A stretch of 64,000 nt of DNA from Trichopria drosophilae (taxonomy: Eukaryota; Arthropoda; Insecta; Hymenoptera; Diapriidae), in the NCBI GenBank assembly GCA_030407085.1, contig CM059582.1, positions 372,001 through 436,000 on the forward strand, in the 5' to 3' direction. This document shows, piece by piece, positions 48,634 through 58,214 of the stretch. The notes under the pieces were generated by a model that saw only the letters and a list, made by a program, of their open reading frames with translations, ran no database searches and was not told where the DNA came from. How positions within the stretch are numbered: the first letter of the stretch is position 1; every line of letters begins with the position of its first letter. The translations under genes were made by a program, and so were the position numbers.

Positions 48634-50040
48634 ATGACAACAATCAATGAAGATGTCTTAGCAAAAGGAGAGGTTGTAGGTCAACCTGAAAAAAGCGAAC
48701 AAATTCATAATGCTGACGCAGTAAAACAAATGACCAGTGAAGGTGCTGAAAAAAACAGGAAAACGTTGGACCTGAGCGAATTGAAAGAGAAAACAGCAGA
48801 AGAATTGTTAGAGCTAGCTGAAGAAAGAAAAATTTCAACTAGTGGTAAAGGCAATGGCAGGATGCTAAAACAGGAAATGATATTCAGTTTAATGAAGAAA
48901 ATGAGTGAAGAAGGAGGCATAACCACAGGAAGTGGAGTAGTGGAAATATTGCCTGATGGTTTTGGTTTCTTACGTTCATCAAGTGCAAATTATGCTCCAA
49001 GTACCGATGATGTTTATATTTCCAATGGCCAAATAAAGAAGTTTAATTTACGTACAGGAGATATGGCATGTGGAGAAATAAGGCCACCTGGTGATAAGGA
49101 AAGATATTTTACTTTAACTAAGGTTCACAGTATAAACTCTACTGAAATCAGTGAATTAAGAAAGTACGTACATTTTGATAATTTGCTTCCACTTTATCCT
49201 GAAAAAAGCCTCATCCTTGAAAACAACAGTAGCGGAGATAATAAAAAAGATATAAACATGCGTGCTGTAGATATAGTTACACCTCTTGGAAAAGGACAAA
49301 GAGCATTGATAGTTGCTCCACCTCGTACAGGAAAAACGATATTGCTTCAGCAAATGGCTCACTCTATAGCTACAAATCATCCTGAAATAGAACTAATAGT
49401 ATTACTTATAGATGAAAGACCCGAAGAGGTGACAGATATGATACGCTCTGTAAAGGGTGAAGTGGTAAGCTCTACATTTGATGAACCTGCCTACCGTCAT
49501 GTCCAACTTGCTGAAATAGTAATAGAAAAAGCTAAAAGAATGGTTGAACACAAAAAAGATGTAGTGATTTTGCTTGATTCTATAACTCGCCTTGCACGTG
49601 CTTATAATGCAGTCATTCCTTCGTCTGGAAAAGTTCTAACCGGTGGTGTAGATTCAAATGCGCTGCAAAGACCAAAACGCTTTTTTGGAGCAGCTCGTAA
49701 TATTGAAAATGGTGGTTCTTTGACAATCATCGCTACAGCCCTTATAGAAACTGGTTCAAAAATGGATGATGTTATTTTTGAAGAGTTTAAAGGCACAGGT
49801 AATGCTGAAATTATACTAGATAGAAAACTTGCTGATAAACGTATATTCCCTGCTATTGATATTACAAAATCCGGAACAAGGAAGGAAGAGCTATTAGTTG
49901 ATAAGGCCATACTAAATAAAATATGGGTATTGCGTAGGATACTTAACCCTATGGGATCTGTTGAAGCAATGGAGTTTTTACGTGACAAATTACTTTTAAC
50001 AAAGAGCAATGCTGACTTTTTTAACTCCATGAATCACTAA
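48634..50040 (+). CDS. rho: Transcription termination factor Rho
   Basis: 468 aa hexameric RNA helicase. N-terminal extension (about 1-45), then [20 protein letters not shown], the RNA-binding cold-shock-like domain with [17 protein letters not shown], and the RecA-like ATPase with Walker A APPRTGKT, Walker [17 protein letters not shown] and the Q/R-loop region [27 protein letters not shown]. The ribosome-binding site GGAGG is good. The 190-bp leader (48,440-48,633) has a small inverted repeat AACCTAA/TTAGGTT, which could be regulatory. Confidence 0.98.
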   Translation: MTTINEDVLAKGEVVGQPEKSEQIHNADAVKQMTSEGAEKNRKTLDLSELKEKTAEELLELAEERKISTSGKGNGRMLKQEMIFSLMKKMSEEGGITTGSGVVEILPDGFGFLRSSSANYAPSTDDVYISNGQIKKFNLRTGDMACGEIRPPGDKERYFTLTKVHSINSTEISELRKYVHFDNLLPLYPEKSLILENNSSGDNKKDINMRAVDIVTPLGKGQRALIVAPPRTGKTILLQQMAHSIATNHPEIELIVLLIDERPEEVTDMIRSVKGEVVSSTFDEPAYRHVQLAEIVIEKAKRMVEHKKDVVILLDSITRLARAYNAVIPSSGKVLTGGVDSNALQRPKRFFGAARNIENGGSLTIIATALIETGSKMDDVIFEEFKGTGNAEIILDRKLADKRIFPAIDITKSGTRKEELLVDKAILNKIWVLRRILNPMGSVEAMEFLRDKLLLTKSNADFFNSMNH

Positions 50041-50312
50041 AAGTAAACCAATTCTAATGGAGCAAAAAAGCAAAGCTCTCTTATAGCTAAAATAATTTGG
50101 ATTTATCAAAATATATTAAGCTGGCAATCTACCTTAAGTTGTTATTCCAACTTATAGCACTGATTTTGATCAAAAATTTTATGTAGTCAGTTTATTTACA
50201 ATCGATTTTCCAGTGTCAGCAACTTAGATGACATCTTTTTGACTCTTAATATTAATATGTTTATACAATTGTGTACCAGTGTTGAAATGACACACTCAAA
50301 AGGGGATTGTAT
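50041..50312. repeat. Degenerate palindromic element-type spacer
   Basis: 270 bp between convergent rho and guaB with no gene. It contains decayed arms (gttattccaacttatagcac; ttccagtgtcagcaacttag then atgacatc; accagtgttgaaatgacaca) of the same palindromic family as elsewhere in the window. Confidence 0.55.
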
Positions 50313-51800
50313 TTACTCTGAATCAGATGATAAATTAGATGCTTGGTAAGCGTAATTTGGAGCTTCCTGTGTAATGATTATATCATGAGCATGACTTTCT
50401 CTTAACCCTGATGAAGTAATAGTGACAAATTTGCAGTTTTTTTTCATCTCTTCTATATTACGGTTGCCAGTGTAACCCATTGCAGCTTGCAACCCACCAA
50501 TTAACTGACAGATCACTCCTGAAGCTGGACCTTTAAAAGGAACTCTTGCTTCTACTCCTTGTGGGACTAAATCAAGTTTTGAATCTTGAAAATAACGGCT
50601 AGCTGACCCTCGTTTCATTGCACTAATAGATCCCATTCCTCGATATTCCTTATATGCTCTACCCTTATACATGATAATCTCACCTGGGCTTTCCTCAGTA
50701 CCAGCAAAGATTGAACCTATCATCACAGTATCAGCACCAGCTGCAATAGCTTTTGCAACATCTCCCGAATATTTTATTCCACCATCAGCAATTAGTCTGA
50801 CGTTTTTTGTTTTACAAACCTCTGCAATATTCTTGATCGCAGAGAATTGTGGCATACCAACGCCTGTAACTATTCTGGTAGTACAAATTGATCCTGGCCC
50901 TATTCCAACTTTCACTGTATCAACACCAGCATCAATCAACGCTTCAGCAGCCTCTGTTGTTGTGATATTTCCGCCGATTAATTGAGTATTCGGATACATC
51001 TTTTTTATTTCCTTAATAGTGCTGATAACGTTCTGGGAATGACCGTGAGCGGTATCTACAATAACCACATCAACTTCTTCTTCGACCAAAGCTTCACATC
51101 TTTCTATACCATCTTTTTTACCAGTACCAATTGCAGCGGCAACTCTGAGTCGACCTTTACTGTCTTTACATGAATTTGGATATCTATTGTATTTTTCGAT
51201 GTCTTTAACTGTGATTAGACCTATGCAACAAGAATTTTCATCAACAACCAAAAGCTTCTCTATTCTATTTGCATGCAACAATTTCATTGCTGAGGCGCTG
51301 TTTACTGCCTGCTCTCGAACTGTTACTAACTTATCTTTTGTCATTACCTCGGAAACTTTTATATTCATGTTCTGGTCTTCAATAAACCTCACATCTCGAT
51401 TAGTTAAAATTCCCACTAACTTGCGTTGATCAACTACAGGGATGCCGGAATAATTATACTCTCTCATTAATGAAACTGCTTCTGCAACTGTTTTATCTGG
51501 GGAAATTGTAATTGGGTTATACACGATCCAGCTTTCATATTTTTTCACCCTTCTTACTTCTAACACTTGTTCATCTATTGATAAATTCTTATGTATGCAA
51601 CCTATTCCACCATGTTGGGCAATAGCTATTGCAAAGTCTGATTCAGTGACAGTGTCCATTGCAGAGGACATGAGAGGAATATTTAGTTCTATATTATTTG
51701 TTAGATAAGTTCTTGTGTCTGCATCACGAGGCAATACATCAGAATAGGCCGGTAAGAGAAGTACATCGTCAAACGAATAACAAGCTTCCATTTTTTTCAT
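50313..51800 (-). CDS. guaB: Inosine-5'-monophosphate dehydrogenase
   Basis: 495 aa. Oxidises IMP to XMP, the first committed step to GMP. (beta/alpha)8 barrel with an inserted CBS pair (about residues 95-205). The catalytic Cys is in GPGSICTTRIVTG, phosphate site IADGGIKYSGD and MIGSIFAGTEESPGE, and the mobile flap includes YRGMGSISAM and VPQGVEARVPFKG. Length and motifs are normal. Confidence 0.98.
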   Translation of the reverse strand: MKKMEACYSFDDVLLLPAYSDVLPRDADTRTYLTNNIELNIPLMSSAMDTVTESDFAIAIAQHGGIGCIHKNLSIDEQVLEVRRVKKYESWIVYNPITISPDKTVAEAVSLMREYNYSGIPVVDQRKLVGILTNRDVRFIEDQNMNIKVSEVMTKDKLVTVREQAVNSASAMKLLHANRIEKLLVVDENSCCIGLITVKDIEKYNRYPNSCKDSKGRLRVAAAIGTGKKDGIERCEALVEEEVDVVIVDTAHGHSQNVISTIKEIKKMYPNTQLIGGNITTTEAAEALIDAGVDTVKVGIGPGSICTTRIVTGVGMPQFSAIKNIAEVCKTKNVRLIADGGIKYSGDVAKAIAAGADTVMIGSIFAGTEESPGEIIMYKGRAYKEYRGMGSISAMKRGSASRYFQDSKLDLVPQGVEARVPFKGPASGVICQLIGGLQAAMGYTGNRNIEEMKKNCKFVTITSSGLRESHAHDIIITQEAPNYAYQASNLSSDSE

Positions 51801-51923
51801 ATGCTTTATTTAAAGCTTATACGTCAATTAATGAAATTGCAATAGAGCTTTTGCAAAATTAGCCTGGCTCTAGCTATTTTTAGATCGAAATAGAATAGAG
51901 GAGGGATGTAGCTCCTAATATAT

Positions 51924-52718
51924 TTATCGCATAATTACATTATTTGCTAGCAAACAGAACTGCTCAATAGTTAAGCTTTCTGGACGTTCGTCTCCACTCA
52001 GTTTAGCATTCTCAAGAGTAGTTGAGACATCACTAGTTATACTTTGCAAGCTATTTCTCAGCATCTTTCTTCTTTGAGCGAACACAGCACGTGTTAGCTT
52101 TGTTAAGGTTTCTAAATTTACTGCAAATCTTGGAGAGGGTAAAGGTTTTACTGTAATTACTGAAGAATATACTTTTGGTCTTGGAAAAAATTCCTTAGGT
52201 TCAATATCAAATTCCTTTTTTATGTCGCATAGTAACTGGCTTAGCACTGATAGGGAACCATAATCTTTAGAATCAGGTTCTGCTGTAATACGCTCTGCTA
52301 CCTCCTTTTGGAACATTAACGTCAAATTCGTAAAAAATTTTATATTATTTAACCACTTTAAAAATAACGCTACTGAGATATTGTAAGGCAAGTTAGCAAT
52401 GACTTTGACTGGACATTCTACCAGCTCTTTTTCTACAACATTAAGTGCATCTGCTTCTATAATTCTATATTTTCCCTGATGCTCATTTAGCAATTGTTCG
52501 TGATGTTTCACTAAACTACTATCTTTTTCTATAGAAAGTAGAAACTTTGGATTATACGCTAATATTTCTCTTGTTAACGCACCATACCCAGGACCAATTT
52601 CAATAACATTAAAATCTTTCAGGCTACCAGCTAAGGCAACTATTCTTTTTGTTATCTCATTCGATAAAATAAAATTTTGCCCTAGACTCTTTTTTGGCTT
52701 CAGTGAAAATTTTTTCAT
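51924..52718 (-). CDS. rsmA: 16S rRNA (adenine-N6,N6)-dimethyltransferase
   Basis: 264 aa KsgA/RsmA. Dimethylates two adjacent adenines in the helix 45 loop of 16S rRNA during late small-subunit maturation. N-terminal KKSLGQNFILS, SAM motif IEIGPGYGALTREIL, catalytic NLPYNISVALFLKW, and EFFPRPKVYSSVI. Divergent from tRNA-Thr/tpiA. Confidence 0.97.
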   Translation of the reverse strand: MKKFSLKPKKSLGQNFILSNEITKRIVALAGSLKDFNVIEIGPGYGALTREILAYNPKFLLSIEKDSSLVKHHEQLLNEHQGKYRIIEADALNVVEKELVECPVKVIANLPYNISVALFLKWLNNIKFFTNLTLMFQKEVAERITAEPDSKDYGSLSVLSQLLCDIKKEFDIEPKEFFPRPKVYSSVITVKPLPSPRFAVNLETLTKLTRAVFAQRRKMLRNSLQSITSDVSTTLENAKLSGDERPESLTIEQFCLLANNVIMR

Positions 52719-52750
52719 ATGATCTTAGTATGTAGTATTTTAAAAATTAG

Positions 52751-52780
52751 TTGACGAAAATTCATCAATAATTGTATATT
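52751..52780 (+). promoter_or_regulatory. Sigma70-type promoter of tRNA-Thr
   Basis: TTGACG (52751-52756), an 18-bp spacer and TATATT (52775-52780), ending 15 bp before the mature tRNA 5' end. Probably also drives tpiA. Confidence 0.65.
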
Positions 52781-52795
52781 GTTAGCGTATTTAAT

Positions 52796-52810
52796 GCCGG
52801 CTTAGCTCAA

Positions 52811-52842
<32 letters not shown>

Positions 52843-52868
52843 TGTCAGTTCAAGTCCGACAGCCGGCA
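52796..52868 (+). tRNA. tRNA-Thr(UGU)
   Basis: 73 nt. The acceptor stem GCCGGCT pairs with AGCCGGC, the D-arm is GCTCAATTGGTAGAGC, the anticodon stem is ACTGA/TCAGT with loop CTTGTAA (anticodon TGT), and the T-arm is GTCAGTTCAAGTCCGAC with small mismatch. Located 24 bp before tpiA. Confidence 0.97.
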
Positions 52869-52892
52869 CTCTTATCCATACAAGTAAAGTTG

Positions 52893-53615
52893 ATGTCCTT
52901 TTTAATAGTAGCAAATTGGAAAATGAATGGAACGCGTTCTTCACTTGTTGACTTTATAGGCAAACTTAACAACAAGAGCAACGAAATTACCTCTAAATTA
53001 GTAATTTGCCCTCCTTTTACATCATTTCCAAGCAGTATAGAGTTGAACAATAATATTAAAATAGGAGGACAGAATTGCCATCATAAAGAGTTCGGTTCTT
53101 ACACAGGTGAAATTAGTGCAGGAATGTTGAAGGAACTAGGATGTAGTTACGTAATACTTGGACATTCTGAAAGGGCTCATGAAAAAGATAGTGAAATAAA
53201 ACTCAAATCGAAAACAGCAATAGAATCAGGATTACACCCAATCATCTGTGTAGGTGAAAACTCAGAAGATTATAAAAATAAAAAAACAAAAGAAGTAATA
53301 GAATATCAATGCAAAAACCGTTTGCCGACACAAGGTGAATATACCATAGCATACGAACCGGTATGGGCAATAGGAACAGGAAATGTGCCAAATAATGACG
53401 CAATTGCTGAGGTGATAGAGATAATAAAATTGTGTGCTGGTAAAAAACACATTATATATGGTGGCTCAGTCAGCTCAGAAAATATAGGAAACTTGCTCAG
53501 TATTCCAAATCTATTAGGAGTTTTAATTGGTAGTGCAAGCTTAGATTTTGATCGCTTTTATCAAATTATACAACAAGTCGAGAAAAATTTTCTCTTAATT
53601 AATTCTAAAGGATAA
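52893..53615 (+). CDS. tpiA: Triosephosphate isomerase
   Basis: 240 aa. Interconverts dihydroxyacetone phosphate and glyceraldehyde 3-phosphate. Start ATG 52893, because [13 protein letters not shown] is the normal N-terminus (catalytic Lys in WKMNG); the open frame further upstream would run into tRNA-Thr. The catalytic His is in VILGHSERA, the catalytic Glu in [12 protein letters not shown], and the phosphate-binding loop in IIYGGSVSS. It links glycerol phosphate made by GpsA to lower glycolysis and gluconeogenesis. Confidence 0.97.
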   Translation: MSFLIVANWKMNGTRSSLVDFIGKLNNKSNEITSKLVICPPFTSFPSSIELNNNIKIGGQNCHHKEFGSYTGEISAGMLKELGCSYVILGHSERAHEKDSEIKLKSKTAIESGLHPIICVGENSEDYKNKKTKEVIEYQCKNRLPTQGEYTIAYEPVWAIGTGNVPNNDAIAEVIEIIKLCAGKKHIIYGGSVSSENIGNLLSIPNLLGVLIGSASLDFDRFYQIIQQVEKNFLLINSKG

Positions 53616-53752
53616 ATACTCTTATTATCATGGTAAGGGAGTTGGCAAAATGTGTCAAGGAGTTTTCTATTGGCTAAGGTTGTGACAATAAAGTTAAGCA
53701 CTGCCAAAAACTATGGAAGAAGTCATTATAATTTGTATTATATCTTTATAAA

Positions 53753-55297
53753 ATGGTTCGCATAAGTTATCTAGAAGTGCAACTAAACAAATACAAAAAT
53801 CAAAGTGTTGCGGTTTTTGGCCTTGGTAAAACTGGTTTGTCCGTTATTAATGCTCTAACAAAAAGCAGTGCAAAAATATATGCATGGGATGATAATAAAG
53901 AGCAAATAGCAAATGCAAAAAAGATATATAAAGAGTGTAACTATACTCATCCCAATGAGTATAATTGGCATGAGATAAGCACGCTAATTTTGAGCCCTGG
54001 AGTGCCAATACCAACGCATTGGGTAGTAAAACTTGCAAGAAGCTTTGACTGCAAAATAAAATCAGACATTGAGCTATTTCTCGAAACTAAAACTACAAGC
54101 CAGAAGGTTGTAGGCATCACCGGAACAAATGGCAAATCAACCACCACGTCACTAATAGGGCACATATTAAAATCCACAGGGAAAAAAGTAGCTATTGGCG
54201 GGAATTTAGGTGTGCCTATTTTGGATTTAAAAAGAGATGCAGAAATTTATGTAATTGAATTCTCCTCTTTTCAATTGGAGCTAATAAATAAAATTAATGT
54301 AGACATTTCTGTATTGCTCAACATCACACCAGACCACATAGATAGACATGGAAGTATGAATAACTACATAGCAACTAAATTAAAACTGATAAACAGTAGT
54401 AAGATTGCCGTGATAGGATGTGATAACAAAATTACCGCTGATGTATTCAATAAATTCACTGGGAGCAAAATTCCAATTTCAGTAACATATTCCCTGGTGT
54501 CATTCCAGCGCATGAACAGAAAAGAAAAACCATTACCAACTACTCAGATGATAGAGGGTAGTGCAAGAGATCTAATATCATTGGCAGATAACAATTTGCT
54601 TGATTATAGTGAACAGATTACTGGTATAGATCGAAATTATCTGGATCCCAGTGTCAGCTGCTTGGATGACAAAAGGAGTGCTGAGATTCAGGAGATCTCG
54701 CTAAAACTAGAGAATCACAACTTATCAATGAGTGATATGAAAGTAAACCTAGTATCCAATGTAGAAAATATAGTAGCCGCACACGCTGTGTGCAAGTTAC
54801 TTGGAGTAGATAGCAGCACTATTGTCAATGAAATCAAATCCTTTCCAGGGCTAAGACACAGAAATGAATTTCTTGGCAAAATACATAATGTACTTTTTAT
54901 CAACGATAGCAAAGCAACCAATGCAGAATCGACCGAAAAGGCAATTTTATCTTATAAAAACATATATTGGATTGTTGGCGGAAAAAGCAAAAAAGGTGGA
55001 ATAGAATCATTAAGCAAGCATTTCACCAAGATTAGAAAAGCTTTTCTTATTGGAGAATCAACTGAAGTGTTTGCAAACATTATGGAGAACAAAATAGATT
55101 ATATGAAGTGCTATAATCTAGAAAACGCATTTAAACTGGCTTTTGAAGAGGCCATAAATAGCAAAGAAGAAGTAGCGATATTACTTTCTCCTGCATGTTC
55201 TTCTTTTGATCAGTGGAAAAATTTTGAAGAGCGCGGTGAAGCATTTTGTAGAATGTTTGAAAATCTCAGGTACAATTGTATGCGATGTTTAGTATAA
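53753..55297 (+). CDS. murD: UDP-N-acetylmuramoylalanine-D-glutamate ligase with in-frame palindromic insert
   Basis: 514 aa, about 60 longer than the usual 450. Cytosolic Mur ligase that adds D-Glu to UDP-MurNAc-L-Ala in lipid II synthesis. N-terminal Rossmann VFGLGKTGLSVI; ATP site GITGTNGKSTTTSLIG; LLNITPDHIDRHGSM; C-terminal INDSKATNAEST and WIVGGKSKKGG. Between about residues 245 and 310 lies an insert whose DNA (about 54494-54675) has the arms of the palindromic element family and translates to segments such as LVSFQRMNR and LDPSVSCLDDKR. The frame is intact on both sides and all catalytic motifs remain, so the enzyme is probably functional. Confidence 0.94.
   Translation: MVRISYLEVQLNKYKNQSVAVFGLGKTGLSVINALTKSSAKIYAWDDNKEQIANAKKIYKECNYTHPNEYNWHEISTLILSPGVPIPTHWVVKLARSFDCKIKSDIELFLETKTTSQKVVGITGTNGKSTTTSLIGHILKSTGKKVAIGGNLGVPILDLKRDAEIYVIEFSSFQLELINKINVDISVLLNITPDHIDRHGSMNNYIATKLKLINSSKIAVIGCDNKITADVFNKFTGSKIPISVTYSLVSFQRMNRKEKPLPTTQMIEGSARDLISLADNNLLDYSEQITGIDRNYLDPSVSCLDDKRSAEIQEISLKLENHNLSMSDMKVNLVSNVENIVAAHAVCKLLGVDSSTIVNEIKSFPGLRHRNEFLGKIHNVLFINDSKATNAESTEKAILSYKNIYWIVGGKSKKGGIESLSKHFTKIRKAFLIGESTEVFANIMENKIDYMKCYNLENAFKLAFEEAINSKEEVAILLSPACSSFDQWKNFEERGEAFCRMFENLRYNCMRCLV
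54494..54675. repeat. Palindromic element inserted in frame in murD
   Basis: About 180 bp. The left arm is ctggtgtcattccagcgcat; the right arm is ctggatcccagtgtcagctg followed by cttggatgacaaaa, an imperfect inverted complement. Same family as the intergenic copies at 5.9, 43.6, 58.8 and 62.3 kb. Exact ends would need a comparison with an uninterrupted murD. Confidence 0.75.
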
Positions 55298-55303
55298 TAT
55301 TGT

Positions 55304-55894
55304 ATGGAACAAAAGTTAATAGTAGATGAGCTGATTAAGGTTATTCCATTTGAAGGAATAAGTGATGCAACCTTATTGAAAGTGTGCATGAACCTTAACC
55401 TAGCCAATAGTTTTTGTAAATTTCAAAATGGAATATATAGTGCTTTGGAGTACATAGCAGAGGACTTAAATAGCTCAATGGAAACTGAACTTTGGAATTC
55501 CAATTTAGAAGATATGAAGGTAAGAGAGCGGATAAAGTTAGCTGTCCAAATACGCCTTTCAAACTATGCTAAGTTACAAAATTACAGAGAGTTTTTAAAA
55601 AATGTTTTATCATTCTCTATATTACCCCAAAATACATATTTTTCTAGTAAACTCTTGTACAGAACTGTTAGCACGATTTGGTATGGCATTCATGATCAAT
55701 CAACAGATTTTAACTACTATACGAAAAGAGCAATATTAGCTGGAGTGTACTTAAGTACGATACTTTTTTTTATCAATGATTATTCAGAAGATTTTGCAGA
55801 TACACTGTCGTTTCTTGACAAACGTATCAACAATGTCATGACATTTCAAAAGTTTAAAACCCGTTTGAATAGAATGGTAAGAAACTTCTTATAG
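55304..55894 (+). CDS. COQ9-family protein (ubiquinone biosynthesis)
   Basis: 196 aa. C-terminal segment TIWYGIHDQSTDFNYYTKRAILAGVYLSTILFFINDYSED is characteristic of COQ9 (not all is quoted elsewhere: key motif DxSTDFNYYTKR), followed by FLDKRINNVMTFQKFKTRL. The N-terminal helices have a TetR-like arrangement. In mitochondria COQ9 binds lipids and assists the COQ7 hydroxylase. Starts 6 bp after murD, so co-transcribed. Confidence 0.85.
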   Translation: MEQKLIVDELIKVIPFEGISDATLLKVCMNLNLANSFCKFQNGIYSALEYIAEDLNSSMETELWNSNLEDMKVRERIKLAVQIRLSNYAKLQNYREFLKNVLSFSILPQNTYFSSKLLYRTVSTIWYGIHDQSTDFNYYTKRAILAGVYLSTILFFINDYSEDFADTLSFLDKRINNVMTFQKFKTRLNRMVRNFL

Positions 55895-56873
55895 CCTCTT
55901 TACTTATACTAGTTACTCGTATTTATACCTAAAGCTGCCTTGATTTTTATGTTAAGATAATTGAACATCCACTAACAGTGAGCTTAACAAAGAACTTGAT
56001 TGAAAGCAATACATTAGAAAGTAGTTTTGCTGGAAACTTGAAGTAGACAGAATTGATACACATAAAGCTGATCCATGTACAAAAGTATCTGTTCAGATAC
56101 ACGACTAATGCTGTGTGATCCATAGAGGTTATTACAACAAGAATGTAAGATCAAATAGAAATTTGGATTTGCAGTAGTTTATAGACCTTATTACAATTGC
56201 AAAGGATAAATTAGTTAATCTAGGGTTAAACTACGTCTGAGTTGGATAAAACTATACAAAACGACTACTTTTAGCAGCAAACATTAGAGCAGTTTTTCCA
56301 AGAGCAGTTTTTTCATAGTCAAAATGAGGTAGACTAAGAGTACTAACTACATAATTAACACCTGCGTTTGCTATTTCTACTAAGTATTTTACTACATCCA
56401 AGTGACCTGCTTGAGCAGCATCAAGTAAAAAGAGTGGAGCAACTATCTCCATGAGGCTTCTTTTGCCTTTTTTTGCTTGCTTAATATTTATAGCTAAAGC
56501 TTCAGGGTGTCATTTTAGTGTGTGACGCAGAGATGTACGGAGATTGAAGATCAGTGCTTGACACTGGAATCCAGAAATTTTTTGAGAACAAAAGTTATGC
56601 TAAGTTTTTGTTGGTAAGAAAGGCTGGTGTCTGGGCACTGGGATGACAGTAGTGTGAAATGGGGCTACTTGGGGATGACAAAAAAGAATGTACTGGGATG
56701 ACAAGAAATAGGGCAAATGTATAAAAATAAATATTTCTATATTCAGGAAATTGTGGACTTTAATATATCGGAATTTAGTAACTTCAATAAATTGTGATAT
56801 ATCTCTTATAGATTCATTCAAACTTAATTAAGTGGGAGTATTGTTAATGCGAAAAGGGTTTAATTAAAATGGT
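55895..56873. other. Gene-poor stretch with repeat debris
   Basis: Nearly 1 kb without an intact gene. It contains a minus-strand ankyrin remnant (56252-56505) and palindromic element-type arms at about 56505-56700 (gtgcttgacactggaatcca; gctggtgtctgggcactggg then atgacag; tgtactgggatgacaagaaa). 55,895-56,250 shows nothing recognisable. Confidence 0.6.
56252..56505 (-). pseudogene. Ankyrin-repeat gene fragment
   Basis: Minus-strand frame with ankyrin consensus pieces: LLDAAQAGHLDVVKYLVE and, further on, GKTALMFAAKSSR. The frame is open upstream to a TGA near 56,505, where it abuts a palindromic repeat. No N-terminus, no complete set of repeats and no ribosome-binding site. Remnant of a once larger ankyrin gene. 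Confidence 0.6.
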
Positions 56874-58214
56874 ATGGCGTGTGAGGAAGACATACATCAA
56901 TTGGTAGAAAGTGGATTTGATATTAACTCAAAAGATGTAAGCGGAGTCACTCTCTTACATAAGTTGACAAAAGAAGGCGATTTAGTTGGAGTAAAATCAT
57001 TATTAGAGCACGAAGCTGACTTTAATGTTGTGGACAACGAAAATAGAAATCCACTGCATTATGCTATTATGCATGGACACAAAAAAATTGCTAAACTTCT
57101 TGTTAATCAACTGACAATTAATTCTAGAGATAAAAATGGATTTACTCCACTTCACCTTGCTACACTACAAGATGACACAGAGTTAATAGATTTTTTAATA
57201 ACAAAAGGCGCAAAAATTAATGAAAAAGATGCTGAGGAAGGCTATACTCCTCTTCACATAGCTTCATTATACGGTTCTAAAAAGAGCGTCCAGATTTTAA
57301 TTGATAGCGGAGCAAATCTTGAATGTGAAGATAACAACTTTCGTACTCCTTTATTTTTGACCATTTATCAATGTACTACACATTATGAAAGTAGAGCAGA
57401 GATTATAGAATATCTGATAAAGAAAGGTGCAAACATAGAAGCAAAAGATGCAGAAAATAATACTACGCTTTTTTTAGCAGCATATAACAACAAAATGCAA
57501 CTGGTAAAGCTTATTGTAAAGCAAGCAAAAGCTAGGTTAAAAGAGTTTATTTGCACAAAAAACAAACATGGTTTTGATGCACTGGATTGCGCTATTAAGC
57601 ATAATAATAGGCAAATGGTAACATTTCTTGTTTCAAAGGGAATAGAAGCAGATGACCAAGATTGTAGCGGTAACACCAGGTTACATAAAGCTAGCTATAA
57701 TGGTGATACTAAAGCAGTTAAGTTCTTATTGGAGCTTAAGGTAAACGTTAATGCCGTCACTAGATGCAACAGAACTTCTCTGCTACTTGCAGCTAAAAAA
57801 GGCCATGTAGAAATTGTAAGAATGTTGTTAGCAGTAAAAGCCAATATGAATATTTGTGATCAACAAGGTTTTTCACCTCTGCATCTTACTATTCAAAAGG
57901 ATTATTTTGATATAGCTCAGCTATTAATAGAAAAAGGGGCAATTAAGTGTAGTAAAGATTCTACTATAATAGACATGTTTATTGACAAGGCTCATAGCAA
58001 AAAAAATATTGAAGAAAATTACAAAAAATTTTGTAGGTTTTTGATGCTTTACTTGAAAGAGCTACATAGTAAACACAAAGCCTTGTGTGTACTTTCAATC
58101 CTAGCTCTAAGCTTAACAATTATAGGTTTACCATTTATTTTCAAGCCTATTATTAAATATAGAGAAAGAAGTAAAATATATAAAAAAATTAGGGTTATGC
58201 TGATTTATATTTAA
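56874..58214 (+). CDS. Ankyrin-repeat protein with C-terminal membrane segment
   Basis: 446 aa. About ten ankyrin repeats from residue 15 to 370. Clear ones contain GVTLLHKLTKEGDLVGVKSL, NPLHYAIMHGHKKIAKLLV, GFTPLHLATLQDDTELIDFL, GYTPLHIASLYGSKKSVQIL and GFSPLHLTIQKDYFDIAQLL. A single hydrophobic segment near the C-terminus (LCVLSILALSLTIIGLPFIF) is followed by a basic tail. No signal peptide. Ankyrin proteins are expanded in Wolbachia and some are thought to be secreted to bind host proteins; no target can be inferred. The start ATGGCGTGT is chosen as the first in frame. Confidence 0.85.
   Translation: MACEEDIHQLVESGFDINSKDVSGVTLLHKLTKEGDLVGVKSLLEHEADFNVVDNENRNPLHYAIMHGHKKIAKLLVNQLTINSRDKNGFTPLHLATLQDDTELIDFLITKGAKINEKDAEEGYTPLHIASLYGSKKSVQILIDSGANLECEDNNFRTPLFLTIYQCTTHYESRAEIIEYLIKKGANIEAKDAENNTTLFLAAYNNKMQLVKLIVKQAKARLKEFICTKNKHGFDALDCAIKHNNRQMVTFLVSKGIEADDQDCSGNTRLHKASYNGDTKAVKFLLELKVNVNAVTRCNRTSLLLAAKKGHVEIVRMLLAVKANMNICDQQGFSPLHLTIQKDYFDIAQLLIEKGAIKCSKDSTIIDMFIDKAHSKKNIEENYKKFCRFLMLYLKELHSKHKALCVLSILALSLTIIGLPFIFKPIIKYRERSKIYKKIRVMLIYI

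Noticed and set aside
52842..52892. Upstream extension of tpiA into tRNA-Thr
   Set aside because: It would translate part of the t[16 protein letters not shown] is the normal start.
56600..56821. 73-codon minus-strand frame upstream of the ankyrin gene
   Set aside because: Overlaps palindromic repeat arms and shows no family pattern.
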